A stretch of DNA of 37,757 nt from an uncultured Pelagibacteraceae bacterium (GTDB lineage: Bacteria > Pseudomonadota > Alphaproteobacteria > Pelagibacterales > Pelagibacteraceae). The notes beneath the pieces were generated by a model. That model was not told the DNA's origin, did no database searches, and was given only the letters and a program-made list of their open reading frames with translations. Below, one piece after another: positions 1 to 6,275 of the stretch. How positions within the stretch are numbered: position 1 is the stretch's first letter; every line of letters starts with the position of its first letter. Position numbers and translations under genes: made by a program. The DNA lies in contig CACLMD010000008.1 of assembly GCA_902607945.1 (NCBI GenBank), forward strand, positions 1 through 37,757. The letters are read 5' to 3'.

Positions 1-957
1 AGGTATAATTTTGTGACGAGCACCATATAAAGCTGGTCTCATCAAATCATTCATGGCAGCGTCTAAAATAACAAAATCTTTTTTATATCCTTCTTTAATA
101 TATATTATTTTTGTAATTAAAATTGCTGTATTACCTATAATGGACCTACCTGGTTCAAAAATAATTTTAGAATTATTTTTTTTTAAAAAACTTTCAATAT
201 TTTTTGAGTATCTTTTAAAATCTAATTTGGAATTATTGTGATCATAATCAATACCCATTCCTCCACCTAAATCAATATATTCAAATTTATGATTAGATTT
301 ACTTATGATTTTGTCTACAACTTTAAGCATATTTTCATATGGTTTATGACTAAGAATTTGGCTTCCAATATGTACACTTAAGCATTTTAAATTTAAATAT
401 TTTGATTTTTTTAAATAACTCACTAATTGTAAAAATATTCTTTTATTAACACCAAACTTATTTTCTTTCTTGCCTGTTGAAATTTGACTTAGAGTTTTTG
501 CGTCTGTATTCGGATTTAATCTTATGCCTATGTTGATTATTTTTCTTTTTTTTTTTGCTATTTTTTCAATTTCTAAAATTTCACTTTTAGATTCTGTATT
601 GATCAATAATATATTTTTAGCCACAGCATATTTTATTTCTGTTGCAGTTTTACCCACTCCAGAGAAAACAATCTTTTTAGGTTTAATACCAGCCTTAAGA
701 GCTTTCATTAGTTCACCGATTGAAACCACATCAGCTCCAATATTAAATTTTTTAAGTTCCTTTAAAATTTTAATGTTAGTATTTGATTTTACAGAAAAAC
801 AAATCAATGGAGAAAATGACTCAAAATTTTTTTTAAAATTAATGATATTATTTTTTAATTTTTCAAAAGAATAACAATATAGTGGAGTACCAAATTTTTT
901 AGCAATACTCTCAACAAATTTGTTATTAATTGAAAGTTTATTATTAATATAATTCAT
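1..957 (-). CDS. lysA: Diaminopimelate decarboxylase, C-terminus cut by window edge
   Basis: Catalyses the last step of lysine synthesis, meso-diaminopimelate to lysine plus CO2, in the cytoplasm using PLP. I translated it from the reverse strand: it opens MNYINNKLSI at 957 and stays open to base 1 (319 residues; family usually about 400-420, so roughly 90 residues lie outside). Visible motifs are CFSVKSN with the PLP lysine at about residue 57, VHIGSQI, the glycine-rich GGGMGIDYD and EPGRSI, all typical of fold-III decarboxylases. The ATG at 957 overlaps a TAA in the frame of the small lipoprotein upstream (TAATG), so it is probably translated after argH and that lipoprotein. Identity is firm; only the C-terminus is unseen. 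Confidence 0.95.
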   Translation of the reverse strand, partial: MNYINNKLSINNKFVESIAKKFGTPLYCYSFEKLKNNIINFKKNFESFSPLICFSVKSNTNIKILKELKKFNIGADVVSIGELMKALKAGIKPKKIVFSGVGKTATEIKYAVAKNILLINTESKSEILEIEKIAKKKRKIINIGIRLNPNTDAKTLSQISTGKKENKFGVNKRIFLQLVSYLKKSKYLNLKCLSVHIGSQILSHKPYENMLKVVDKIISKSNHKFEYIDLGGGMGIDYDHNNSKLDFKRYSKNIESFLKKNNSKIIFEPGRSIIGNTAILITKIIYIKEGYKKDFVILDAAMNDLMRPALYGARHKIIP

Positions 958-975
958 TAGTTTGTAAAAATTTTA

Positions 976-1080
976 TTACAACTCTGTTCTTGATCTAATT
1001 TTGGACAGCTTTTTTTTTCCGCAAGAAAAAGAAAAAAGAAAAATAGAAATTAACAAAATTGAACTTATTTTTTTCATCAT
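976..1080 (-). CDS. Tiny LptM-like lipoprotein, frame possibly broken at an A9 tract
   Basis: Starts at ATGATG inside the argH stop (ATGA overlap). The product begins MMKKISSILLISIFLFSFSC, a signal peptide with a cysteine positioned for lipidation, followed by GKKK. As read, it stops after 34 residues. A run of nine A on the coding strand (complement of 1010-1018) follows the lipobox. With eight A the frame would instead continue GKKSCPKLDQEQSCNKIFTN and end at a TAA that overlaps the lysA ATG (957-959), giving 40 residues. Small lipoproteins with a CGxKG-type start commonly sit before lysA in proteobacteria (LptM/YifL family, a partner of LPS-transport protein LptD). The assignment rests on position and lipobox only. 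Either this is a true short form, a slippage site, or a one-base error. Confidence 0.55.
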   Translation of the reverse strand: MMKKISSILLISIFLFSFSCGKKKLSKIRSRTEL

Positions 1081-2468
1081 GATTTTTTCTTATATTTGCT
1101 TATCATTTTTTTAATGTTTTCAAAAGATGTTCCTCCATAGGATTTTTTTGAATTTACTGAATTTTTTAAATCAAAAACTTTTAAAACGTCATTAGTAAGC
1201 TTTGGTTCAATTTTTTGGAGTTCCTCGATTTTAAGTTCTCTTAGTTTTTTTTTTTTCTTTTCAGCAAAATTTACGATTTCAGCCGTTTTTTGATAGGCTT
1301 TTCTGAAAGACATTGAATGATTTTTAACTAAATAATCTGCTAGATCTGTAGCTGTAATAAATCCATTATCAGCTAATTCATACATCTTTTTCTTATTAGG
1401 TGAAATATTATTTAAAATCTCATTAAATATTTTTAAACAATCAATTAATGTATCATTAGATTTAAAAACTATTTCTTTATCATCTTGCATATCTTTAAAA
1501 TAAGATAATGGCAGTCCTTTTAGTATTGTGAGCATAGAAAATAAGTTACCAAAAGTTGTTCCAGTTTTACCTCTTAAATATTCTAATAAATCAGGGTTTT
1601 TTTTTTGAGGCATAATTGAAGAACCAGTGACAACTTTATCCGAAAGGTGAATTAGATTAAATCCATCTGAATTCCAAATTATAAGTTCCTCAGCAATTCT
1701 AGAAATATGCATTGAGCAGACTGAAATACTAAAAAGAAAATCTAAAACGAAATCTCTATCTGAAACGGTGTCTATTGAATTATTTGTTGGACGACTGAAA
1801 CCCATCTTTTTTGCAGTGTAGTTTCTGTCAATATTAAATGATGTACCAGTGAGTGCAGCCACACCAAGTGGGCTCTCATTTAGACTTTCTATATTATTAA
1901 TGAATCTTTTTTTATCTCTTTTAAACATTTCAACATAAGCCATAAAGTAATGAGCTAAAGAAATTGGTTGAGCATTTTTTAAATGAGTAAAACCAGGCAT
2001 AATTGTTTCAATATTTTTTTCTGCAATTTTAAGAGTAGATTTAATAACTTTATCTAAATTAGTATTAATCTCTTTAGTTGCAGATTTAATCCAAATCTTA
2101 AAATCAGTAATGACTTGATCATTTCTTGATCTAGCAGTATGAATATATCCTGCATCTTCACCAATAATTTGAAAAAGTTTTTTTTCAATATTAATATGAA
2201 TATCTTCATATTCATTATTAAACTCAAATTTATTTTTTGTTATTTCTCTTTCTATTTTTTGTAATCCATAAATAATTTTATTTTTGATTTTAAAAGATAT
2301 AATTTTTTGTTTTAATAACATTTCAACATGAGCAATTGAACCCGCAATATCCTCTTTGTATAATCTTTTATCAATATCTATTGAATTTCCAACTTTTTGA
2401 AAAAGCGTAGAAGCCTTCTTTTTAATTCTAATATTCCATATTGGTTGGTTGTTTTTATTTTTAGCCAT
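1077..2468 (-). CDS. argH: Argininosuccinate lyase
   Basis: Splits argininosuccinate into arginine and fumarate, the final step of arginine synthesis, as a cytoplasmic homotetramer. The 463 residues match the usual family length (about 460). The fumarase/aspartase superfamily signature GSSIMPQKKNPD lies in the middle third, with HTARSRNDQV near residue 112 and TGTSFNIDR further on, both argH-specific. The ATG at 2466-2468 is the only reasonable start before the conserved domain. The stop overlaps the start of the small lipoprotein gene, so argH, lipoprotein and lysA form one unit. Only 24 bp separate it from the divergent thioredoxin gene, so its promoter must overlap that gene's 5' end. Confidence 0.97.
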   Translation of the reverse strand: MAKNKNNQPIWNIRIKKKASTLFQKVGNSIDIDKRLYKEDIAGSIAHVEMLLKQKIISFKIKNKIIYGLQKIEREITKNKFEFNNEYEDIHINIEKKLFQIIGEDAGYIHTARSRNDQVITDFKIWIKSATKEINTNLDKVIKSTLKIAEKNIETIMPGFTHLKNAQPISLAHYFMAYVEMFKRDKKRFINNIESLNESPLGVAALTGTSFNIDRNYTAKKMGFSRPTNNSIDTVSDRDFVLDFLFSISVCSMHISRIAEELIIWNSDGFNLIHLSDKVVTGSSIMPQKKNPDLLEYLRGKTGTTFGNLFSMLTILKGLPLSYFKDMQDDKEIVFKSNDTLIDCLKIFNEILNNISPNKKKMYELADNGFITATDLADYLVKNHSMSFRKAYQKTAEIVNFAEKKKKKLRELKIEELQKIEPKLTNDVLKVFDLKNSVNSKKSYGGTSFENIKKMISKYKKKS

Positions 2469-2492
2469 GATAATTACTTATACCTATTTAAT

Positions 2493-3002
2493 ATGAGATT
2501 TTTAATATTATTTATATTTCTTATTTCTAATGTCTTAGCAACTGAAGTGCCAAATATTGGAAACATAGTCGTAAATAATAAATCAAAAACCTATGATAAT
2601 ATTACTTTTCTTGACTCAAATGAAAAAATAATAAAATTAACTGATTATAAGGGTAATTTAGTATTACTTAATTTTTGGGCAACCTGGTGTGAACCTTGTA
2701 AGGAGGAAATGCCATCTTTAGATGCTTTAAAAGTTAACCCAAAATTAGATAATATAGAAATATTTCCTATAAATATTGGTAAAGATAATTTAGATAAATC
2801 AAATAAATTTTTTAAAGATTTAAATATTAAAAATTTAAATATTTATTTTGATAATCCCAAGACACTAGCTAACGTTTTAGCTTTAAGAGGGATTCCAACA
2901 ACAGTTTTATTAAATAAAGAGGGTGAAGAATTTGCTAGGATAATTGGTTCGATAGATTTTGGTGATGAGGAATTTCTTAAGTGGATTAAACTTTATGATT
3001 AG
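2493..3002 (+). CDS. TlpA/ResA-like thioredoxin, exported
   Basis: A 169-residue thiol-disulfide protein. I chose the ATG at 2493 because it gives a clean signal sequence (MRFLILFIFLISNVLA) followed by the mature domain; a longer frame from 2397 would run through the argH start region. The thioredoxin fold shows as LVLLNFWATWCEPCKEEMP with the redox cysteines at about residues 66 and 69, and the cis-proline loop GIPTT later on. This is the AhpC/TSA-Redoxin TlpA subgroup, membrane-anchored or periplasmic, which typically keeps cytochrome c or copper-site cysteines reduced. A tlpA-like gene divergent from argH-lysA is a recurrent alphaproteobacterial arrangement. Which target it reduces cannot be told from sequence. 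Confidence 0.88.
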   Translation: MRFLILFIFLISNVLATEVPNIGNIVVNNKSKTYDNITFLDSNEKIIKLTDYKGNLVLLNFWATWCEPCKEEMPSLDALKVNPKLDNIEIFPINIGKDNLDKSNKFFKDLNIKNLNIYFDNPKTLANVLALRGIPTTVLLNKEGEEFARIIGSIDFGDEEFLKWIKLYD

Positions 3003-3202
3003 TTTTTAAAGAAATAAGCAAAAACTATTAAAATTATAATTGCAAAAAATTGTAAAAGAACTCTAAACTGCATTAATTTATTTGAATATTTTTTACTTGT
3101 ATTTCCTCCTTTAAACAAAGTGCCTATACCAAGGATTAATACAATGGCAACTGCGATCAAAAGTGTTATAGATAAAATTTTAACAAATATTCCAGTAAAC
3201 AT
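2999..3202 (-). CDS. HIG1-domain twin-transmembrane protein
   Basis: Sixty-seven residues with two hydrophobic helices (about 7-29 and 46-64) separated by a short basic loop that reads SNKLMQFRVLLQF. This layout fits the HIG_1_N (hypoxia-induced gene 1) family of small inner-membrane proteins common in alphaproteobacteria; mitochondrial relatives associate with cytochrome c oxidase and respiratory supercomplexes. That role is known for the family, not shown here. The stop overlaps the stop of the thioredoxin gene through a shared TTAG. It is divergent from the hydrolase at 3252. Confidence 0.75.
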   Translation of the reverse strand: MFTGIFVKILSITLLIAVAIVLILGIGTLFKGGNTSKKYSNKLMQFRVLLQFFAIIILIVFAYFFKN

Positions 3203-3251
3203 ATTTATATTGTAGAGTGTTTTTTAAAATAAAAAACTAATTAATTTTACT

Positions 3252-3908
3252 ATGACATTTTGCCTTGATACCACAATTATAAAACCTGAAAAAAACAATA
3301 ATATTAAAAACTTAGTGGTCTTACTTCATGGATATGGAGGAGATGGTAAAGATATAAGTATGTTAACATTGAATTGGAAGAGACACATGCCTGATACAAT
3401 ATTCATTTGCCCAAATGGACACGAACAATGTGAAATTAATCCTCTAGGTTATCAATGGTTTGATCTTGGAAGTGATGATCCTAATTATATATTAGGTCAG
3501 TTTTTAAAAGCAGAAAAAAAGCTTAATAAATTTTTGGATGAAATAAAAAATGAATATAAAATTGATAATGACAAAATTATTTTAGCTGGATTTAGTCAAG
3601 GTTGTATGATGTCAATTAATGTTGGACTTACTTCAGAAAAACCATTTAATTGTATTGTTGGTTTTTCAGGAAAGATCATTAATTTAAATGATCTAAAAGT
3701 TAGAAGAAGAAATTCTACTAATATTTTACTCATTCATGGAGATCTGGACGATATTGTCTCACCAACACATTTATTAGAAGCAAAAGATTTTTTTTTAAGA
3801 GAGGATGTTAATGTAGAAACTCATTTAATTAAAAATTGTGGTCACCATATTCCTATTGAAGCATCAAGTATAGCCTTAAATTATATTTTAAAAAAAATTA
3901 ATAGTTAG
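3252..3908 (+). CDS. Alpha/beta hydrolase, carboxylesterase/acyl-protein thioesterase-like
   Basis: A 218-residue cytoplasmic serine hydrolase of the phospholipase/carboxylesterase (Abhydrolase_2) family. The oxyanion region LVVLLHGYGGDG is near residue 22, the nucleophile elbow GFSQG near residue 115, the acid in GDLDDIV, and the catalytic histidine in NCGHHIP near the C-terminus, so the catalytic triad looks complete. The length equals the family norm of about 210-220. No signal peptide is seen. Substrates in this family are short-chain esters or acylated thiols; the physiological one cannot be inferred. It is transcribed towards the HNH gene with a 39 bp gap. Confidence 0.85.
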   Translation: MTFCLDTTIIKPEKNNNIKNLVVLLHGYGGDGKDISMLTLNWKRHMPDTIFICPNGHEQCEINPLGYQWFDLGSDDPNYILGQFLKAEKKLNKFLDEIKNEYKIDNDKIILAGFSQGCMMSINVGLTSEKPFNCIVGFSGKIINLNDLKVRRRNSTNILLIHGDLDDIVSPTHLLEAKDFFLREDVNVETHLIKNCGHHIPIEASSIALNYILKKINS

Positions 3909-3914
3909 ATATTA

Positions 3915-3941
3915 TTGATATCATGATTTAATTGATATAAT
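3915..3941 (+). promoter_or_regulatory. Candidate promoter for the HNH gene, near-leaderless
   Basis: TTGATA at 3915-3920 and a perfect TATAAT at 3936-3941 with a 15 bp spacer. TTGATAT occurs twice (3915-3921 and 3932-3938, period 17), and ATATTAT/ATAATAT (3909-3915, 3937-3943) form an inverted pair. The ATG at 3948 is only 6 nt after the -10 box, about where transcription would begin. In such AT-rich DNA a chance TATAAT is possible. Confidence 0.4.
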
Positions 3942-3947
3942 ATTTAG

Positions 3948-4520
3948 ATGATGAATGAATTAGTCGAGCAAAATGTTTCTTTAGAAAAGTGTCCAGCACT
4001 AGTTCTAAACGCAGACTATAGACCTTTAAGTTATTATCCTCTTTCACTTTGGTCTTGGCAGGATGCTGTTAAGTCAGTTTTTTTGGATAGAGTAGTTATA
4101 ATTAGTAATTATGATCGTCAAATTAGAAGCCCATCCTTTGAAATGAAACTCCCAAGTGTTATTGCGCTTAAGAGCTATATTGTTCCTCAATCTAAACCAA
4201 GTTTTACAAGATTTAATGTTTTTTTAAGAGATCGATTTTCATGTCAATATTGTGGTAGCAGAGAAGAATTAACATTTGATCATTTATTACCACGATCTAA
4301 AGGTGGGGAAACAAACTGGGATAACGTTGTTACAGCATGTTCAGAATGTAATGTAAAAAAAGGTGGAAAATTACTCAAGTTCTCGGAAATGAAGTTAAAT
4401 CAGTACCCTTATCGACCGTCAACAGAAGATCTCCATAAAAATGGTAAACATTTTCCGCCTAATTACCTTCACAAAAGTTGGATGGATTATTTATATTGGG
4501 ATGTTGAGTTAGAATCTTAA
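3948..4520 (+). CDS. HNH endonuclease-family protein
   Basis: A 190-residue protein. The N-terminal half (VLNADYRPLSYYPLSLWSW) is the conserved lead-in of a bacterial HNH family found widely in alphaproteobacteria. The C-terminal half holds the nuclease fold: a CQYCG knuckle, LTFDHLLPRSKGG with the catalytic His, NWDNVVTACSECN with the N and second Cys pair. All metal and catalytic positions of an HNH site are present. Tandem ATGs at 3948 and 3951 make the start ambiguous by one residue. It is a standalone chromosomal gene converging on coq7, with no methylase, integrase or toxin partner, so it does not look like a restriction or mobile-element nuclease. Its cellular role is unknown. Confidence 0.85.
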   Translation: MMNELVEQNVSLEKCPALVLNADYRPLSYYPLSLWSWQDAVKSVFLDRVVIISNYDRQIRSPSFEMKLPSVIALKSYIVPQSKPSFTRFNVFLRDRFSCQYCGSREELTFDHLLPRSKGGETNWDNVVTACSECNVKKGGKLLKFSEMKLNQYPYRPSTEDLHKNGKHFPPNYLHKSWMDYLYWDVELES

Positions 4521-4527
4521 TATTTTA

Positions 4528-5055
4528 TTAAATTTTTTCAGAAATATTAATTGCTATTTTTGAACCAGTTTTGATAATTTTATCCATGATTGAATAAAAA
4601 CCTTTTTTTGTTGCTCCTTCTTCATAAGCAATATCTTTGTGATCTAATTCATCATCTCTAAACTTGGTAATTTTTTTTTTTAATTCTTTCTCTTCAGGAC
4701 CCAATTGATTAATCTGATTTAAATAATGTTCATCAATTACCTCCTCAACCGAAGCTGTACATAACATAGCAGCTTTTTTGCCAAGAAGAGTTGAACCAAA
4801 TCCAAGACCAACTCCTAATAAATCCCATAGAGGTAAAAATTTTGTCGGTCTAATATTTCTTTTCTTAATCTCATTCTCAAAAAACTGACAGTGTTCTACC
4901 TCATGAACTTTCATTTCCTCAATTTTTTTTTTTAAATCTTCATTTTGAACTAAGGTATTCAAGGCAAGAAGCTGCCCTTCATATATTTTTACAGCTCCAC
5001 GCTCTCCAGCATGATCCACACGTATAAATTCTTCAATTTTATTTTTTGATAGCAT
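4528..5055 (-). CDS. coq7: Coq7-type ubiquinone hydroxylase
   Basis: A di-iron monooxygenase that hydroxylates the demethoxy-ubiquinone ring in ubiquinone synthesis, attached to the inner membrane. The 175 residues show the ferritin-like ligand set: E18 in DHAGERGAVKIYEGQ, HEVEH at 51-55, EEVIDEH at 104-110 and ELDH at 136-139. The amphipathic segment WDLLGVGLGFGSTLLG is the usual membrane-contact helix. The length agrees with the short bacterial Coq7 form. The start overlaps the end of dsbB by 17 nt, which together with the dedA-like gene makes a three-gene minus-strand operon. Confidence 0.95.
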   Translation of the reverse strand: MLSKNKIEEFIRVDHAGERGAVKIYEGQLLALNTLVQNEDLKKKIEEMKVHEVEHCQFFENEIKKRNIRPTKFLPLWDLLGVGLGFGSTLLGKKAAMLCTASVEEVIDEHYLNQINQLGPEEKELKKKITKFRDDELDHKDIAYEEGATKKGFYSIMDKIIKTGSKIAINISEKI

Positions 5056-5524
5056 TATTAATTGAGTATATTTTTGTTGATATAAAAAACATTAAAATAC
5101 TCAATATCATATTATAGACTGTAAGTGATAAATCAAAAATCTTAAATGTCACATCTTTACAACTTATCTTTATTTCTTGAAAGGAACTCAATATTTCATC
5201 TTTTGTTGTTAAGTTCATATTATAGGAATCACATACACTCGACTCTTCAATCAAGTCTTGTTCAATACCTAAATGATAGAGTGAAATAATAAATGAAAAT
5301 GAAAAAACCAATAATAACAAAACGCTATAAAAAGCTTGATCATCTTTAAATTTATAATTCAATAGAATGATAATAATTACTAATGCATAGGGAATTCTTT
5401 CTATAACACAAAGGTTACAGGGTTGGTAGCCTAATATGTATTCAATAAAGAAAGCAGTTGTTAAAACTACAAAACTTAAAACAAATAAAATTAGTAAATA
5501 TTTATCTTTTTTTAAATTAACCAT
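5039..5524 (-). CDS. dsbB: DsbB-family disulfide bond formation protein
   Basis: An inner-membrane quinone reductase that reoxidises a periplasmic DsbA-type oxidase. It has 161 residues with four hydrophobic segments (about 9-30, 40-57, 66-84 and 132-152). The first periplasmic cysteine pair is in GYQPCNLC (C36, C39) followed by the quinone-side arginine in ERIPYAL. The second pair is C98 and C122, spaced wider than in E. coli DsbB but typical of the short alphaproteobacterial branch. No dsbA is in the window. Its start overlaps the stop of the dedA-like gene by 8 nt. Adjacent coq7 supplies the quinone chemistry DsbB depends on, a plausible but unproven link. Confidence 0.88.
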   Translation of the reverse strand: MVNLKKDKYLLILFVLSFVVLTTAFFIEYILGYQPCNLCVIERIPYALVIIIILLNYKFKDDQAFYSVLLLLVFSFSFIISLYHLGIEQDLIEESSVCDSYNMNLTTKDEILSSFQEIKISCKDVTFKIFDLSLTVYNMILSILMFFISTKIYSINNAIKK

Positions 5525-6122
5525 AATATCTAATTAACAAATAAAAAATAGTTGCAATGATTACTATTAAAATACCAATTATCGTAAACCATTTTTGACC
5601 ATGTTGATTGATGAAACTTGTAAAAGTGTTACCAAATTTAGAGGATAAATAAGAAACGATAAAAAATCTGAGACCTCTAGAAATTAAACTAATCAAAATA
5701 AAGATAGTAAAATTGAAACCAATTAATCCACTTACTATGGTAAATACTTTATAGGGTAGAGGGGTAAATCCAGCTAAAAATAAAATTCCAAGCCAGGTAT
5801 AAAAACCATCTCCTTGAGTAAGAGCATTTTTAAAATCAAACATTTTTTCTTTATAATTATAAAATTCAATAATATTCATCGCAAAATCAAAAAAATATGC
5901 ACCAAGGAAGTAACCAAGTATTCCTCCTAAAACCGAAAAAATTGTGGCAATTAAAAAAATTTTAAAAAAATCATTTTTTCTTGCAATTGCCATTGGAGCA
6001 ATCATGACATCAGGTGGAATTGGGAAAAAAGAGCTTTCTAGGAAAGACACAATAGCTAAAAAATAGTTTGAGTATTTGTGGGCTGCTAACTTTAAGCATT
6101 TATTATAAAGTTCAGTAAGCAT
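5517..6122 (-). CDS. DedA/YqaA-type membrane protein
   Basis: A 201-residue integral membrane protein of the SNARE-associated (DedA/VTT/TMEM41) fold. The start region SFLESSFFPIPPDVMIAPMA is the family's re-entrant helix with its E and proline pattern, and FTPLPYKVFTIVSGL is the second re-entrant motif. Remaining sequence is hydrophobic helices at about 47-75, 130-150 and 175-198. Within the family the length and FPIPPDV motif resemble the YqaA branch. DedA members are implicated in lipid flipping, including undecaprenyl phosphate; the substrate is not deducible here. First gene of the dedA-dsbB-coq7 unit, divergent from the tRNA-Leu. Confidence 0.85.
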   Translation of the reverse strand: MLTELYNKCLKLAAHKYSNYFLAIVSFLESSFFPIPPDVMIAPMAIARKNDFFKIFLIATIFSVLGGILGYFLGAYFFDFAMNIIEFYNYKEKMFDFKNALTQGDGFYTWLGILFLAGFTPLPYKVFTIVSGLIGFNFTIFILISLISRGLRFFIVSYLSSKFGNTFTSFINQHGQKWFTIIGILIVIIATIFYLLIRYYG

Positions 6123-6126
6123 TTTT

Positions 6127-6157
6127 TTGGTTTTAATATAATTTTTGTTCTTATACT
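6127..6157 (+). promoter_or_regulatory. Candidate tRNA-Leu promoter
   Basis: TTGGTT at 6127-6132 and TATACT at 6152-6157 (19 bp spacer), 26 nt before the tRNA. A second -10-like TATAAT lies at 6137-6142. The whole 60 bp divergent gap is A/T-rich, so which box is used cannot be fixed by eye. Confidence 0.3.
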
Positions 6158-6183
6158 ATTTAAATAATATTTTTTTAAATTAT

Positions 6184-6268
6184 GGGCGAATGGCGGAATT
6201 GGTAGACGCGCACGACTCAAAATCGTGTTTTGCAAGAAGTGAGAGTTCGATTCTCTCTTCGCCCACCA
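6184..6268 (+). tRNA. tRNA-Leu (anticodon CAA)
   Basis: The acceptor stem GGGCGAA pairs with TTCGCCC, followed by A and an encoded CCA. The anticodon stem CACGA/TCGTG encloses the loop CTCAAAA with anticodon CAA at 6218-6220, reading UUG. The extended variable arm and the T stem GAGAG/CTCTC with TTCGATT confirm a class II leucine tRNA of 85 nt. The acyl-CoA synthetase ATG lies 8 bases after the encoded CCA. Confidence 0.97.
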
Positions 6269-6275
6269 AAATTTT

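Noticed and set aside
53..874. Plus-strand open frames at 53-241 and 524-874
   Set aside because: They lie antisense to lysA, whose conserved motifs are intact on the minus strand; their products are low-complexity and match nothing.
3948..4520. HNH gene as part of a restriction, defence or mobile system
   Set aside because: No methylase, integrase, toxin or repeat nearby; the family N-terminus is that of a widespread chromosomal HNH protein and base composition equals the neighbours.
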